A stretch of 64,000 nucleotides of DNA from Psettodes erumei (taxonomy: Eukaryota > Chordata > Actinopteri > Pleuronectiformes > Psettodidae): the NCBI GenBank assembly GCA_016785225.1, contig JAFBJZ010000888.1, forward strand, positions 5,150,501 to 5,214,500. Direction: 5' to 3'. This document shows, piece by piece, positions 46,731-58,880 of the stretch. Numbering within the stretch: the first letter of the stretch is position 1; every line of letters begins with the position of its first letter. Under the pieces are notes generated by a model. The model ran no database searches and was not told the DNA's origin. It saw only the letters and a program-made list of their open reading frames with translations. Made by a program: the position numbers and the translations under genes.

Positions 46731-49700
46731 TGCCATTAAATTTCTTACTGGCTACTACAATTCAGGTAATCTCAAAATGTGGTTAAGTGTTTTTCTGTGC
46801 TTTAGAAACACACTTTACAGACTTACTCAATCTTGCCATGCAAATAACCATTTGAATATGTGTCTTAAAAGTTTACAAGAACAGAAAATGAGTAATAACA
46901 GACATTTAAATCAAGTTATTAATGCCTCCCTCTGACAGATTTTATAGTTTATACTTGTATAAAAGTTGATGAATGAATTATGGCAAATTGGCCTGAAGAA
47001 CTTTTATAATTAAAGTGGAAAGGATCGTATTTTTTCATACTAACGTGACAGAAGTGGCTGAAGGGGACAACTCTCCAAGTGTAATTAAACAAAGAACCTA
47101 TTCATAATATGCCATGAAATATTTATTATGTGTTCCAGATACACATTCCCCAAATTTCCCCTCACATTATTACTTGAGAAAGTCTCAGCTAAAGGCCTCT
47201 CTGTTATACCTGTCTGCCCCCACAGCACAAATTGAGTATCAGTGTGTTTATGTTTGTTGCAACAGTCGCTGATTATTCAAAATGCAGCTTTATTTTTCTC
47301 TGGTCTTGACCAAAATCTATTACTCGTGTGGGTGGGGTGAGTGAATTAACGTCTCCTCCATCAACATCCATGGCAACCACTGCTCCCTGAGCGCTGCAGC
47401 ACAGCTGCCTACTGCTCTGGGTGTATGTCTGTTTGCTCATCACTCCTCGTGTGTGTGTGTGTGTGTTCAACACTCATGAATGGGTTAAATCCAAATAAGT
47501 GTAAAACACCCCTGGACAAGAAGGGATTCTTCTTCTGCTGCTACTTTTTACTTTTAAACATACATACAGACAAAAGATACAACAAATAACATCACGTTAA
47601 TTATCATATGACTTAAGACCAGCTCAGAAACACTGCATTGCAGTTCAGTGGCAATAATAATCTTCAATTATCAATCATGATAAAATGACAACAATAATGA
47701 CAGTAGATGAGTAGTGGAGATGAATAACACAAAAGTAAAATAAGAAAGGAAAGACATAATTAATGCTACAAAATGAGACTTACAAGGTATCACTGAATTG
47801 TTTTTATCATTTTTCAATCATTTCATTGAGATAGTCAGTCAACAAAATAATGCAACATTGTGAATTTATACCAGTATTTTCAGTTAATGAGTATTTTTGT
47901 TGTTGTTTCTGATTGAGTACGTGATGCATGCAGGTGATTCCAGGTGAATTTATTGAATAAGATATTGACTGACTGCCCAACTCCTGCTCCACATCTAGAG
48001 TATATCCTGTTTCAGTTTGTAGTGTAACTGATGGGCAAAGAAGTAGTAAAAGTAATAGGTAGGGGTGTTGTGGGGAGTTGAATTCTTACCAGTTCATTTT
48101 TGCTGTGAAGATGGAAGTCATTGAAAAATGATAGCTGATTTTTAGTGGAATTGACATTTTCACTGCAGCTCTATGGCCATCAAGTGACAGCATTACCTTA
48201 TTCCGCCACTGAAATATTTGCAAAACTAGCATGAAGTTTAGTTCAAACAACTTTGAAAGATTGAAGGAAATATCAATAGAGAAATATTAAAGGTTACCTG
48301 TAGGGAGGTTGGGGATTACAGGGTGGTTCTTGTTAACTGGGAGAATTTTGCAGTTTGATTGAATATTCACAGCTTCTTTGCGTTTGCAGCTCGCTGTGAG
48401 TGGGCACATCATCATGGCTGCCCAGATCCCCTCTCCTCGTGCAGTTGAACTCTGCAGACAGCCTGACCCTGAGGGACCAATGCATGCTGCATGAATGCAA
48501 CAACAAACATAGTCTTGACTTGACACACCTTCTTTTGGGGGTTTCTCCACTGCAAAGACCGATTCATGCCATGGTTTCTCATTCTTGAATGAATGGCTGT
48601 TCTCTCACCTGCGTCTGCATGTGGTTCTCCTAGTTTGCGCATTGCTGTGCCAGGGTGAAGTGTGTCTCGCTGCAGACTCTCAGACAGGGCTTCCTGTTTG
48701 TCATGTGCTCAGTTTAAGGGCATGGGCCTTTTAACAATGAGACTCCAGGGAGTTGCCATAAAACAGGTTATATTCCAAAACGCTTCTTCCTTTAATCAGT
48801 AAATGCTGACTCAGTATGGAGTCCTGCATGATACCGGACTCTGAGTGTGATGCCACCTCCTTGTTGCATATTAAAACTGGGCGATTAAATGCCACAGCAG
48901 GACAAGGACAGTATAACTTAATGGCTCCCTTTTACTGCAGTTGTTAGGTCCTTGCCTCAGCCCCCAGTGAGCAATATCTTCATATTCAGCAACAGGGACA
49001 AGGTAAAATATTGTTTTCACAGACTTTTCTTTTAAAGTTAACAAGGGCAATGCATGACATATTTTGTGTTAACAAGGGAGATGCTGCCCCCCCCCCCCAC
49101 TCAAATTGCCCCTCTCCTGTTAAAAGCCACCAGGGTATGAAGCAGAAACCGTCGCTGTGAGGAATGAAGGCCATTGAGTTAAGCTTGTTGAGTTTAATGG
49201 AGCAGGAAGGCTATAGTAGAAGTAATGGCTGAGGGTGAGCTTAGCTACAGGCCTGTCAGGTACCACGGGGGGTTGAATACACTATTTTCATTGTTAAGGC
49301 TTTGTTGCAGCATACAGTTATTACAGGTCGGAAATGACATGTCACAAGAAAGGTGAAATTTTGAGATATTTTGTGTAATATTTCGACAAATAAAAATTTT
49401 AATTACTGTATGTCAGCTGATTATATTTGCTGGTCTTCGCCCTTATGCCTAAACTGAGTCTTGAAAAATTCAGCTGTTAATATCAGCAAGAATTTATAGG
49501 TTTTAAAATTTTGGGATGACCAGATAATTAAGAGCAGATTGAAGAAAAGACATACCAAATGATGACATTTGGCTCTGATAATGTGGTAATGCCAGCTGGA
49601 GATTGCCTTAAGACAACAATTGTTTGTGTGTGTGATGGTGACATGAGGCAGACGTTGCAGTTGTTAATGGTTGATTTTATGTCTAATATAGTTCATCATA

Positions 49701-49797
49701 GAGGTTGAGCTGCAGTTCTACTGATTGATTGTACTGCAGACGTGTCTGTGAGGGCATAATGATCACAATCAAAGGTTTGATTTTGTTTATTAAATAT

Positions 49798-49905
49798 CTC
49801 CTCTCTTCTTTTCTTCTCTCCTCTCCTCCCTTGTCCTCTCCTTTCCTCTCTTCTCCTCTCTTCTCCTCTCCCCTTCTCTCCCCTGCTCTCCTCTCCTCTC
49901 CTCTG
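49798..49905. repeat. polypyrimidine (CTCTTCTCC)n tract
   Basis: More than 100 nt almost purely C and T, with CTCTC, TTCTCC and CCTCTC units. It drives a GEERR-type ORF on the minus strand that is an artefact of the repeat. Confidence 0.95.
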
Positions 49906-50439
49906 CCAGATGGCTGCTCCTTAATCAAACTCTCGTACCTCAGAGAGGTAAACACATTACGCTGCCCTGATTACACTGACTTGGCGAAGCGTACCGCTTG
50001 AGTGTGTGTGTGTGTATGTATTAGCTTTGCACGTGTGTGACAGCCAGTGCATATGTATTTGTGTGTGTGGAAGTGGTAAATGGGGGTTGAGGGGGTGCTA
50101 TTAAAAGTCAGTGCAGTGGGCTAGGCTCTTGGGCACCCTTGCAGTCTTATTAAGAGCTGCTCCGTCTAGAAAGGAAACACGTGCACGTTTGTGCACACAA
50201 CATAAGGGCAAAAATGATCGCTCAGCATACGCGTCCAGAATCACTCTTTCTCTTGATCTCACATTCTAGGAGAGTAAACAATCCCTCAGTCCACTGTAGC
50301 TTTGGAAGCACTTGGTGCTGCAGGCCCCTCATATGGCCGCACTCATGTTCTACACTGTGGTATACTACAGTTCTCCCTGCCAAGTATTGAGGCAGGTAGA
50401 CTGCTGTCATACATTCCTGCAGAACCCATAAAGCCTCCT

Positions 50440-50740
50440 GTCATGCAATCCAGCAGATCTATTAGCCCCTGGGCTTGATGTCACACAGTAATGTACGTCT
50501 CACTGTGAAAACACCGACTTCGAGGCTAGCCATGTAACTTGCTTTGGCATGGGGAACAAAGCTCAGTGCGGCTGCAGCGCTAATAGCCTGGCAGCCCAAT
50601 AGCGTTAGAGGCAAACAGAACAGTTTTCACAGGACTCGGCTGACCGAGTGCCGAGTGACTGTAGTGTGGCTCTGCACTTCTTGGGCTCTGGAAATTCTGA
50701 GGAGGCAAAGTGCTGTTGAGTTACAATATATGCACTGAGA
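50440..50740. promoter_or_regulatory. candidate conserved non-coding element
   Basis: Unique block with CpGs and paired CTATTAGCCC / GCTAATAGCC words, plus ACTCGGCTGACCGAGTGCC. No coding frame with a domain. Weak, texture-based. Confidence 0.22.
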
Positions 50741-51773
50741 AAACTCGAGTGGATTTGGTTTTAATGACCACTGTTTTTTGGGGGCAGGGTGTGTATTCAA
50801 AAGGGAGAGGGAGGAGATTTAGTTACTGAGTGATTTTGGCATAGAGGTGCACTATTAAGAAACTTTCAGCATTGTTTCCAATTTTTTTGGATGTAAAGAA
50901 GACATTGATGGTGTAACTTGACTTCCCAAAAAAACCCAAAAATTTGTCAAGTCTCTGTGGCTTCTATTGTCATTTATAACCACATATCATTTATAAACCA
51001 GAAAATGGTCATGTTTGAGAAGCTTTTGACATGTTGACTTAAAGAACAGCTGAAAGGATGAATCCATTATCAGAATTATTGCTGCTTAATTTGACATCAA
51101 TGTCACTTGTTGCTTCAGACGTATATCACTGCTGCGTGCCCTCACAACCTAGTCAGTCAGTAGAGCACAGATTTCAGGGTGTGAATGGCTGAACTGTTGC
51201 ACAGTGTCTACGCAGTCTAGTTATGGCCAATCCAAATACAGTATTTTCAATAATATAAGCAGCACCTTACTAATAATTTTACTTAGAACGAAAGGACGTG
51301 TGGCCTTTGGTTTTCTGGATGTGGGGCATGTTTCAAAGGTAGTGACAGCAGTGACAGTAACAAGAAGAAAATTGGGTTGTTCAGGTGTATGTGCCAAAAG
51401 ATAATGGAGGGCACTTATTTGGGATATCAAATTAAGCCTGGATCCTGGGTAAAATAATTTGAATAAAGTGCCACATTGCTGTTTAGCTCATGATGCTACA
51501 CATAATTAGCAGCGATAATGCTGGCCTTTGATGAGGCCTGATGAGATGTAGTGAAATCCTTCATACATTATAATTTTTTGTGGTGTGCAACAGCGTAGGC
51601 GTCAGGAGAATTAGCACTATGAATATGGATGTTGGGTGAGCATCATGAGAGTAAATGTGCTTACTCTATTGATTAAATCTCCCATCAGTCACCTGGCAGC
51701 ATGGTCCCCATCCTCTCTCTCTTTCTCTGTGTGTCTGTCCCTCTCCCACATCTCTCTCCTCATCTCTGTCAAG

Positions 51774-51898
51774 GCGGGCTCAGTGGAGTGGTTAAATTGT
51801 CCATAGCGCGTAAACGCTCGTTTATAAAAGCCGACAGACGTGGCGGTCGTTTGCTGAAATTAATTACCCCTCGGAGCCACAGCAAGCATGGGCCCTAG
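51774..51898. promoter_or_regulatory. strong candidate conserved non-coding element, CpG-retaining
   Basis: A compact block in CpG-poor surroundings that keeps about ten CpGs (ATAGCGCGTAAACGCTCG, GACGTGGCGGTCG), a CDX/HOX-type TTTATAAAAG and a GAAATTAATTACC core. It follows a pyrimidine tract and precedes ordinary sequence. The 66-codon frame over it has no domain. Function inferred. Confidence 0.4.
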
Positions 51899-53942
51899 TC
51901 AGTCAGTCACGGTCCACCACCTCCCGGGCCCGGTACCTGAGAGAGAGGGGGAGAACCAGGGACAATGACATCAGGTTTGCAACAGTGAAGCTGATTTGAA
52001 AGAAAGGGATTTTAAAAAACCCCAGAGGAGACTATACAATGAAAACATGATACCTCCAACCTCCAGAAAACAATGCAAGTCAAGGTATTGGGAAAAAAGT
52101 TGAGAAAAAACAATTGCAGGCATTTGGGTTATTCATGGGAATGGCACATTTTAGCTGTGAAGTAACACTCCTTTAACCTTATTTTAAGAGCCATGGAGAG
52201 TTTTGCGCTGACGCAGCCCAAGATGATAATATGATACACACCGCAGTGACATCAAACTAATCAGACTGTATTCATCTTCAACTAGAGTAACTTAATGAAC
52301 TCCAGCGCTATCTGATGCAACACTTCTCTAACATTAATAAAAGCTTCATCTCCTGTCTGATTTGCATAATTGTTGAAATGAATCCACTGATGCGCTGTTT
52401 TTTTTTTTCTCTCTTTTAATAAAATGATGATCAGTGTTAAAGTGAGATGTGGCTTGCTGTAGAGACGGGAGGAAAGGGGAGCGAGGAGGAGGGGAGGGGT
52501 GGGAGGAATGGGATTTACAAAGAGCCTAAGGTGATTTGTCACCATTTTGATTCAGTCATGTAATGAAGCGTACAGTGTTGTACAAGGGGGTTATTGGTTT
52601 AAAGTGATTTTTCATATGGCTTTGTGGCTGGAGATAGTTTACAATATGTTTCTCACATTGTGCAACCTAATGTTTCCCACATCAGGTCTCACTGATTGAG
52701 ACATCAACATGTTTTCCCTCTGGCCTTCATTTTCGTATTGTTGGTGTCCATTACCCGTACTGCTACTCCCGATTTTCTTGAGTTTTAAGAATGCAGTGAC
52801 CTCTAAATACCTTTCTGTAGAGCAGCAGTGCTGTGTTCTGTGTTATGTTCTCTGTTCTTAGCATCTTAAATCTGTGCCTCGCTCTTATTCAGAAGTGGTT
52901 CCCGCCCTTTTAACCTCCTGTAGGGTTGGTCAAACTGTCTGTCATGGAAGGCGAGCTAATCTGCTTGCATTTTTACCGGCTCTGACCACTGCCATTTTAA
53001 GCAATGTTCACAATGTTATCTTGTGTTGGATGATGTTGTTTCATTAGTTCATATTTGAAACTTGCACAATGGATGCATTGCGGTGCGAGCTGATTATTGA
53101 AAATGGGGTTGGTTGTCAGCTGCATTGAGCTGTGCCCTCCTCATTATCTGATATTTCTCCAGACAGACACTCTGAACAGAGCTGCTGGAAATCTTCCGCC
53201 AGGGGAAATTCAGTGATAATAGACCTGCAATGCCGAAATTAGAAAATAACTTATACTGAAATTAGTTTTCAAAATCTGATTAACTGGAAGTTATGCTGAT
53301 GACATTGTTTGCATATGAATCACAGTGATGAGGTACTGCTTTATCATCACTAAATGCAGGTGACAGAATCGAAAAGGTTCTCTCTTCATGTCGTACAAGT
53401 AGAGCAACAAGTGAGGCTTCATTTGACCCTTGTGCCCCTCGCCTTGCCGTTCGTATCTGCTGTGAAAGTCACACAAGTCAGCATTAGTCAATGGTGTCTG
53501 TCTTTGTCTTCTTCTAACACATGTACACATTCATTATTAATTTGGGGGCTGGATGATGTTTTGACATGTGGACAGGAGGAAACACTAACCTACTGTACAC
53601 TACAATTAGAGGCCAAACAGCTCTTCTCCCTGAGCTACTGCCGCTCTGTCAGCAAAACAATCCTCAGTAGGGTACTGACGACAAAGGTTATTGCGTTATA
53701 GCTTGGACGTAATGAAGATGTTAACACAGGATAGTGGCTGAGTTTTGTTAATGTGTTTGAAATCTGTATTCTTCACATTCAATTTCCTGGGTCAAAGAAA
53801 CCTGAAACAGTTTACTCTATAGTCTCTCTGTGTTTTTATCTCAGGAGACTTGCAAAGAGACGAATTCCCTCATGCTGTGTGTGGCAATTGGATGTAATAG
53901 TCCATTTACCACTGTAAATCTGATGTGTGCAAATACCACATT

Positions 53943-53987
53943 GTGTGTGTGTGTGTGTGTGTGCGTGTGTATGTATGTGTGTGTGAC
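53943..53987. repeat. (GT)n microsatellite
   Basis: About 20 GT/AT units with CG and TA interruptions. Confidence 0.93.
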
Positions 53988-54369
53988 GATATCCTGGCTA
54001 GTGTTTTCCTTGAAAAACGACCAGAGCAGCTTCTGTGGAATAGGCCTATCGTCATCATGACCTCTTCTGTTTTCCCAGCTGTATCTAAGCTAAGATGTGA
54101 GGCTTTTTACTCTCCGTTTTTTTTCTTCTCTCTTCTGGCCCACTGTTTGTTACACATCTGGTGGTCAGCGATGAGAGGAACACATGAGAGTCACAGCGTG
54201 GCCTTTCCTGCTTCATTTGAGAACTGCTTTGATGGCCATGAGGCTGTAAGAACACACAGTGTCAGTGACAACACTTTGATATTTTGCTCCAGCTGTCAGT
54301 TTTTGTCTGGCATTTGTTAAGCGCTGGACATGGCAAACAGTGTCTCGACTAAGACGAGGTTCCTTTTTG

Positions 54370-54650
54370 CAAAGGATTCGAAACAACTATGCAGTTAGAT
54401 TGTGCTTAAGATGTAATGGACGTCTGTTTGATATTAAAGTTAACACAATTAAGCAGTGTGTATTTACCGCCAGCATTATGGCTCTCTTGTCACTAGATGA
54501 AGTAATTATGAAGCTTTGTTGTGACAGCAGAATGTAGAGAGAGATGCAAAGATTGTGCCTCTCATAATAGGACTGTACCACGCAGTTGGAACAATCAATT
54601 CTCTTTCTTTGTTTCCACAAACTGCAGTGTCAGCACAATCTTAATTTTTC
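54370..54650. promoter_or_regulatory. candidate conserved non-coding element
   Basis: Unique block with TTTGATATTAAAGTTAACAC, ACAATTAAGCAG and TAGATGAAGTAATTATGAAG and no simple repeats. It lies about 4 kb upstream of the rbms3 first exon. Texture-based inference. Confidence 0.33.
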
Positions 54651-54686
54651 ATGAAAACTTTGGCTGGTGTGCTACTCATATATAGT

Positions 54687-54724
54687 ACACACGCACGCAC
54701 ACACACACACACACAAACACACAC
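54687..54724. repeat. (CA)n microsatellite
   Basis: CACACGCACGCACAC passing into uninterrupted CA. Confidence 0.93.
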
Positions 54725-57315
54725 CTGATCTCCCTGCATCACTCTGTCGTTTGGCATTCCGCGCATAGTTCTGTCGAAGGAATGTTTAACCATCCTCCAT
54801 CAAACAGCTCTGTGTGCGAATCACCCGTCTGAGTGCAAAGATTCGGGACAAACGATATGGCCTGTCCTCGCTTGCAGCGGCCTGACAACATGTTCATACG
54901 TTTGGCTGTGAGGTTCCGGCTGGAATTACTGCACATGCAGTAACTCTTCTGCAAGATGGACGAGGACTGATCATGACTCGCATGAGGCCAATTGGTGTAG
55001 TCAATCCAGCGCAGTCCTGAAGACTAACTGATAAACAAAATATTGATTTCATGGCATAAAGATGGTAAACTCTACAGACTTTTCCATGATCACATTATCT
55101 GTCTTTGTTCATCATTTAATGTGATCTCATAAATTGGTTTTACAGTAAGACTCATCAGTCACAGCAGTTTTGACTTTTTTTGTGACACTCTACTGTACAG
55201 TAGAAGAATTCTTATGTGGATGTGGCTGGGGACCACCGTGGTCCTCCACCACGCTGCCTGCTTCAGAGGACTCTTGAGAGTAAGAGACCTTTACCTCAAA
55301 AGAGCCCTCTAAGGGCTTTGAGATTTCGTTCCATTTTTATCTGGCCTTGGGATGATACTGAGCAGTTCCTGCCTCACTCATCCACCCAGCACCTGTCAGC
55401 CCCTTGCCCACTTTTTAATTTAATTTGAAATAAAAATCATTTTTCAGCATTATGGATTGGTTAGAATTAGGCTCAGAGCTCAGAGAAAAGTTGCACTTTA
55501 ACTACTTGCCAGCTGATGGTTCCAACCTGACCGCTGCAGCATGGTTCCTTGTTGGCTGAGTCACCTCTTGCTTTCCATTCACCATATTCTTTGTTGGCTC
55601 AGCATCCATCTACCTGATGACTAACTGTGCCCCTTTGGGTGATAAGAAATGTCTGCGACTGCTGTTTTTGGAAATTATGTCTGTAAAACTGTTACAGGTT
55701 TCGTCATATGGTAATACTATGTAAAAGCCACTGGCCCTACATCAGCAAAAGTCTAGCTTAAGCTATAGCCAGTATATAGCAAACAACAATAGTTTAGAGA
55801 ACATAATACTGGAGCAGCTTTAATTATTCCCATGGGTAAATGTGACCATTGCAGTAATTAAAAGGACACAGCACAGCATCTAATTAAACGGAACTCATAT
55901 TTACACAAAAAGACAATTACAAAGATTGACTATTAATGCATTGCTAAAAATGACAACTGTGTACAAATTATAGCAAGTAATGCATGCAGTCCTGGTGACG
56001 CACTTGCTTCAGTCCGTGGGAATAAATAAACTCAATTTGTCACATGGTTAACAAGGCAACAAGGACAGAATGAAAGTGGTTCTCTGAGCGTGGTCCAGGC
56101 TCGCCTCCAGGCGTGATGCTACTGTTGTACTGTGTTATTGGTTATGCCTTCACATGCCAGCTCTGAGGTGAGGGCAAAATTTGTCTTGATTACCTGGAAC
56201 GCGATGAAGCCAGTGACAAACTGTGGTGACACATCTGTAGTTTCACAGTTGTTTTTTCAACACGGTCATCATCAGCAGTGTGCACGATGTTTACCCACCT
56301 CTCACTAGCACCCATCCCCCAGGGCGTCCATGCATACGTCGCACTGGTTGGTAGTGTTCTCACTCCCTACATCATCTGGTTTGTCCTAATCTGGATCAAA
56401 CATACATGTTTTATGTTTTTGCTGTTGAATGTGAAAACAAGCAGCAAAAAAACACTTTTGATCATTTTGAGACATATTCATGAGACATTGTGTAAGTACA
56501 CAGAACATAAATGGCAGAAGAAAGATATAAAGCTGCAGGCAGACTGGTGGGCATAGCGACACAAAGCTCCCAGACAAGCACACAGTACTCATCAGTATAA
56601 CAAAGACGGTGATGTGTTTTGGAATTAGTCCGCAAAGTAGTTGAATCTCACACAAGAAACGAAGCCCATGCCGTGGAGGGGGTTCTGTGTTTGCATTCTG
56701 TTCTCGTGCCCCCTTTTCCAGCTGCGGTGAATTTGCATTGTATGCCAGGTCCTGTCTCTTTCTCACACTGGCACAGCTGCAGTCAGAGGGCAGAGCGGGG
56801 CTTTCATGCGTGGCTCACTGTACTTATGTAAGAGCACTACTAAACCTGGTTACATCACATAACAGGCAGCACTGTGTCAGTGGGTCACCGTGCCGCCCAA
56901 CCACAACGCTACACACGCACAGTGCGTCAGGCCCATCACTGTGCGTGTGTTCATCCGAGCGCACTTATATGTGTGTATGTGTGGGACCTGATTGTGTGAT
57001 GTTGTATAGTAGAGAATGGCGTTAAAACGTAGCTCAGATAAAATCGAATACACTCTGGTTAAAGTCTGAGGCCATTGTCGAATAGTGCTCAGTTTAAGGA
57101 ATCCAAGGAATGTGTATTATGGAAAATGTGCCTTTGCTGCCCCTAAAGAGTGCCGGCAGGGGGGCCTCTCTGTTTCCAAATTCTGCTCCTTGTGTATCCT
57201 CTTCTCACCCTTTACCCTAGCTCCTGCTCTCCATGCTCCCTCCCCAGCTCCGCCTCTCCACCAGCAGGAACAGCCCATTTCTGTCTCCCTCTTTTTCTCT
57301 CAGTTTCTATTTAGT

Positions 57316-57316
<1 letters not shown>

Positions 57317-57347
<31 letters not shown>
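57317..57347. repeat. (CA)n microsatellite
   Basis: About 15 CA units in the rbms3 upstream region. Confidence 0.95.
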
Positions 57348-57349
<2 letters not shown>

Positions 57350-57601
57350 CAGGGCTTGAACGAGGGCAGGGCCGACCACTCCCACTGTTCTATAGTTCCA
57401 TGAAAAACACAGAGGGCGAGAGACGCAGACAGAGAGAGGAAGAGAGAGAGGGAGGGAGGAGCGTAGCTGCGCTGAAGCCGAGCCCCCTCGATGCCTCAGC
57501 ACGCAGAGTGGAGCAGACGGCAACAGCAACACGAACACACTCCCCTCTCAGTTACATGCACAGTCACACACATACCACAGGCACACACTGCCACCACCAC
57601 C

Positions 57602-57629
57602 GCACACACACACACACACACACACACAC
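57602..57629. repeat. (CA)n microsatellite
   Basis: About 14 CA units, inside the proposed rbms3 leader. Confidence 0.95.
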
Positions 57630-58805
57630 GGTGACGGCTGCCAGGCGCAGTGGGAAGCAAGCCGTCAGGGACAGAGCTTGAGAAGAAAGCGAAGGATCGC
57701 ACAGAGGAAGAAAAGAGAAGAAGAGAGTTGGAGGAGGCACCTTGTGGATCAGAAGGGATTTTCCTCAGTGTGAGTGCGTGTCTGGATAAAGCTATCTGCT
57801 CCTTCCCGAGCAAGAGGAGTTTTTACCGAGGCTGCTTCTTTTTGCTCATCCTCCACGCCGGGCTCCAGCGATATCTACCTATCTATCCCCAGAGCTTAAC
57901 AAAAGAGGGAGGGAGTAAGAGAGAGTGAGAAAAAAGGCAGTCACAGCTTCAGCTCCAGCCCACCCTCTCTCCTCCTCTGCCTCCTCCTCCTCCTCTTCTC
58001 TCTCTAGCCCCTCATCCATGTGTGAGTTCATTGCTGATTTCACTGTCTTTTGAGGATAGAGCAGAGGACAGCGTGTGTTCTCTAGGATACAGCCGAGCTC
58101 CCGGTGGGATCAAGGTCTTGTCTGGTGAGAGAGAGAGAAAGAGGGAGGAAGAACGAGACTGGGAATCGGATACACAGGAAGAGAGAAAGAGACGGAGAGA
58201 CACGAGAGAGAGAGAGAGAGAGAGAGACACTGGAAAGCAAATTGAAGGGGCATGTTCAGGGCAGCAGAGGAGAAGAAGAGTGGCTCTGGTTTTTAGAGCG
58301 CAGAGTGCAAGGAGCTGGCAACCAAATCCCATCCGTTCCTTCTTTCCTCCTCCTCATCATCCTCTTCTTCTTCCCTCTCCTTTTACCCTCTCTCCATCCT
58401 GCTATTAAAGCTCCCCTATTGTTTCCTGTATTACCTCTTACTGTCCTCTCATATCTTCCTTTCCTCACCCTCCACCTCCTTCTCCACAAACCCCTGTTCT
58501 GCAGCCACTCCAGATTCTCTCCTGTGTCTTTTTCTAGACCCACAGGAAGAATGGTCTTGTGAGGTTCCCTGTGAGCCTTCCAGACAAGCAGACAGACTAA
58601 TACCCCACGCACTCTTTGCCCTTCTATCCATCCCTTCTTCTGTGCGTTCATCACACACACCTAAGTAACAGAAGAGCAGTCTCTTTCTGCATCCTCAACT
58701 CTTGGAAGCGGTCGTCTGAAGGATCCAGGCCAGCCCCTCGGAGGCCCCTCCACCTGCGAGCTTCTATCTCCATCCTCCCAAGACCTTCATTTGGATTCCA
58801 GCTAC

Positions 58806-58880
58806 ATGGGAAAACGTTTGGAGCAGCAGCCAATGTACCCCCACTACACCTACTACTACCCCCACTATCTCCAGACCAAG
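58806..58880 (+). CDS. rbms3: rbms3 first coding exon (residues 1-25); gene continues beyond the window
   Basis: RBMS3 is a single-stranded nucleic acid binding protein of the MSSP family with two RRM domains, cytoplasmic, which stabilises target mRNAs such as Prrx1 and acts in mesenchymal and cartilage development. The exon encodes MGKRLEQQPMYPHYTYYY followed by PHYLQTK and stops at donor AAG/GTAGGA, phase 0. Human RBMS3 has the same 25-residue first exon with few changes (MGKRLDQPQMYPQYTYYY). The tyrosine-rich start and exon boundary make the call specific to RBMS3 rather than RBMS1 or RBMS2. The RRM exons are not in the window; mammalian intron 1 is very long. The ATG has T at -3 and G at +4, a moderate start context. 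Confidence 0.93.

Larger units (their letters stand above)
46731..51773. other. gene-free interval between repeat tail and GC-rich block
   Basis: No convincing exon. AT-rich unique DNA at 46920-47150 also looks enhancer-like. Simple sequence: GT at 47450-47465, C run at 49088-49099, CTCTC-rich tract at 49798-49905, and a possible regulatory block at 50440-50740. Confidence 0.55.
51899..57299. other. gene-free interval upstream of rbms3
   Basis: No convincing exon. It holds GT at 53943-53987, CA at 54687-54724, a candidate regulatory block at 54370-54650 and unique DNA. Distal rbms3 promoter elements could lie here. Confidence 0.5.
57300..58805 (+). promoter_or_regulatory. rbms3: rbms3 promoter and long 5' leader region
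   Basis: The DNA before the rbms3 start codon is purine-rich, with GAGAGA tracts (58130-58226) and two CA tracts (57317-57347, 57602-57629). The start of transcription is not visible; no clear TATA box. Upstream ATGs open short frames at 57491-57634, 58018-58053, 58252-58296 and 58550-58561, all closed before the main ATG, which suggests a leader with translational control if it is one unspliced exon. Long ORFs across this region, up to 198 codons, are low-complexity reading of CA and GA tracts. Confidence 0.5.

Noticed and set aside
49683..49955. ORF rich in GEERR repeats on the minus strand
   Set aside because: Translation of the CTCTCC pyrimidine tract.
57085..57681. 198-codon plus-strand ORF upstream of rbms3
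   Set aside because: Most of its length is reading through CA and GA tracts (TH repeats, REEER runs); no domain and no good start context.
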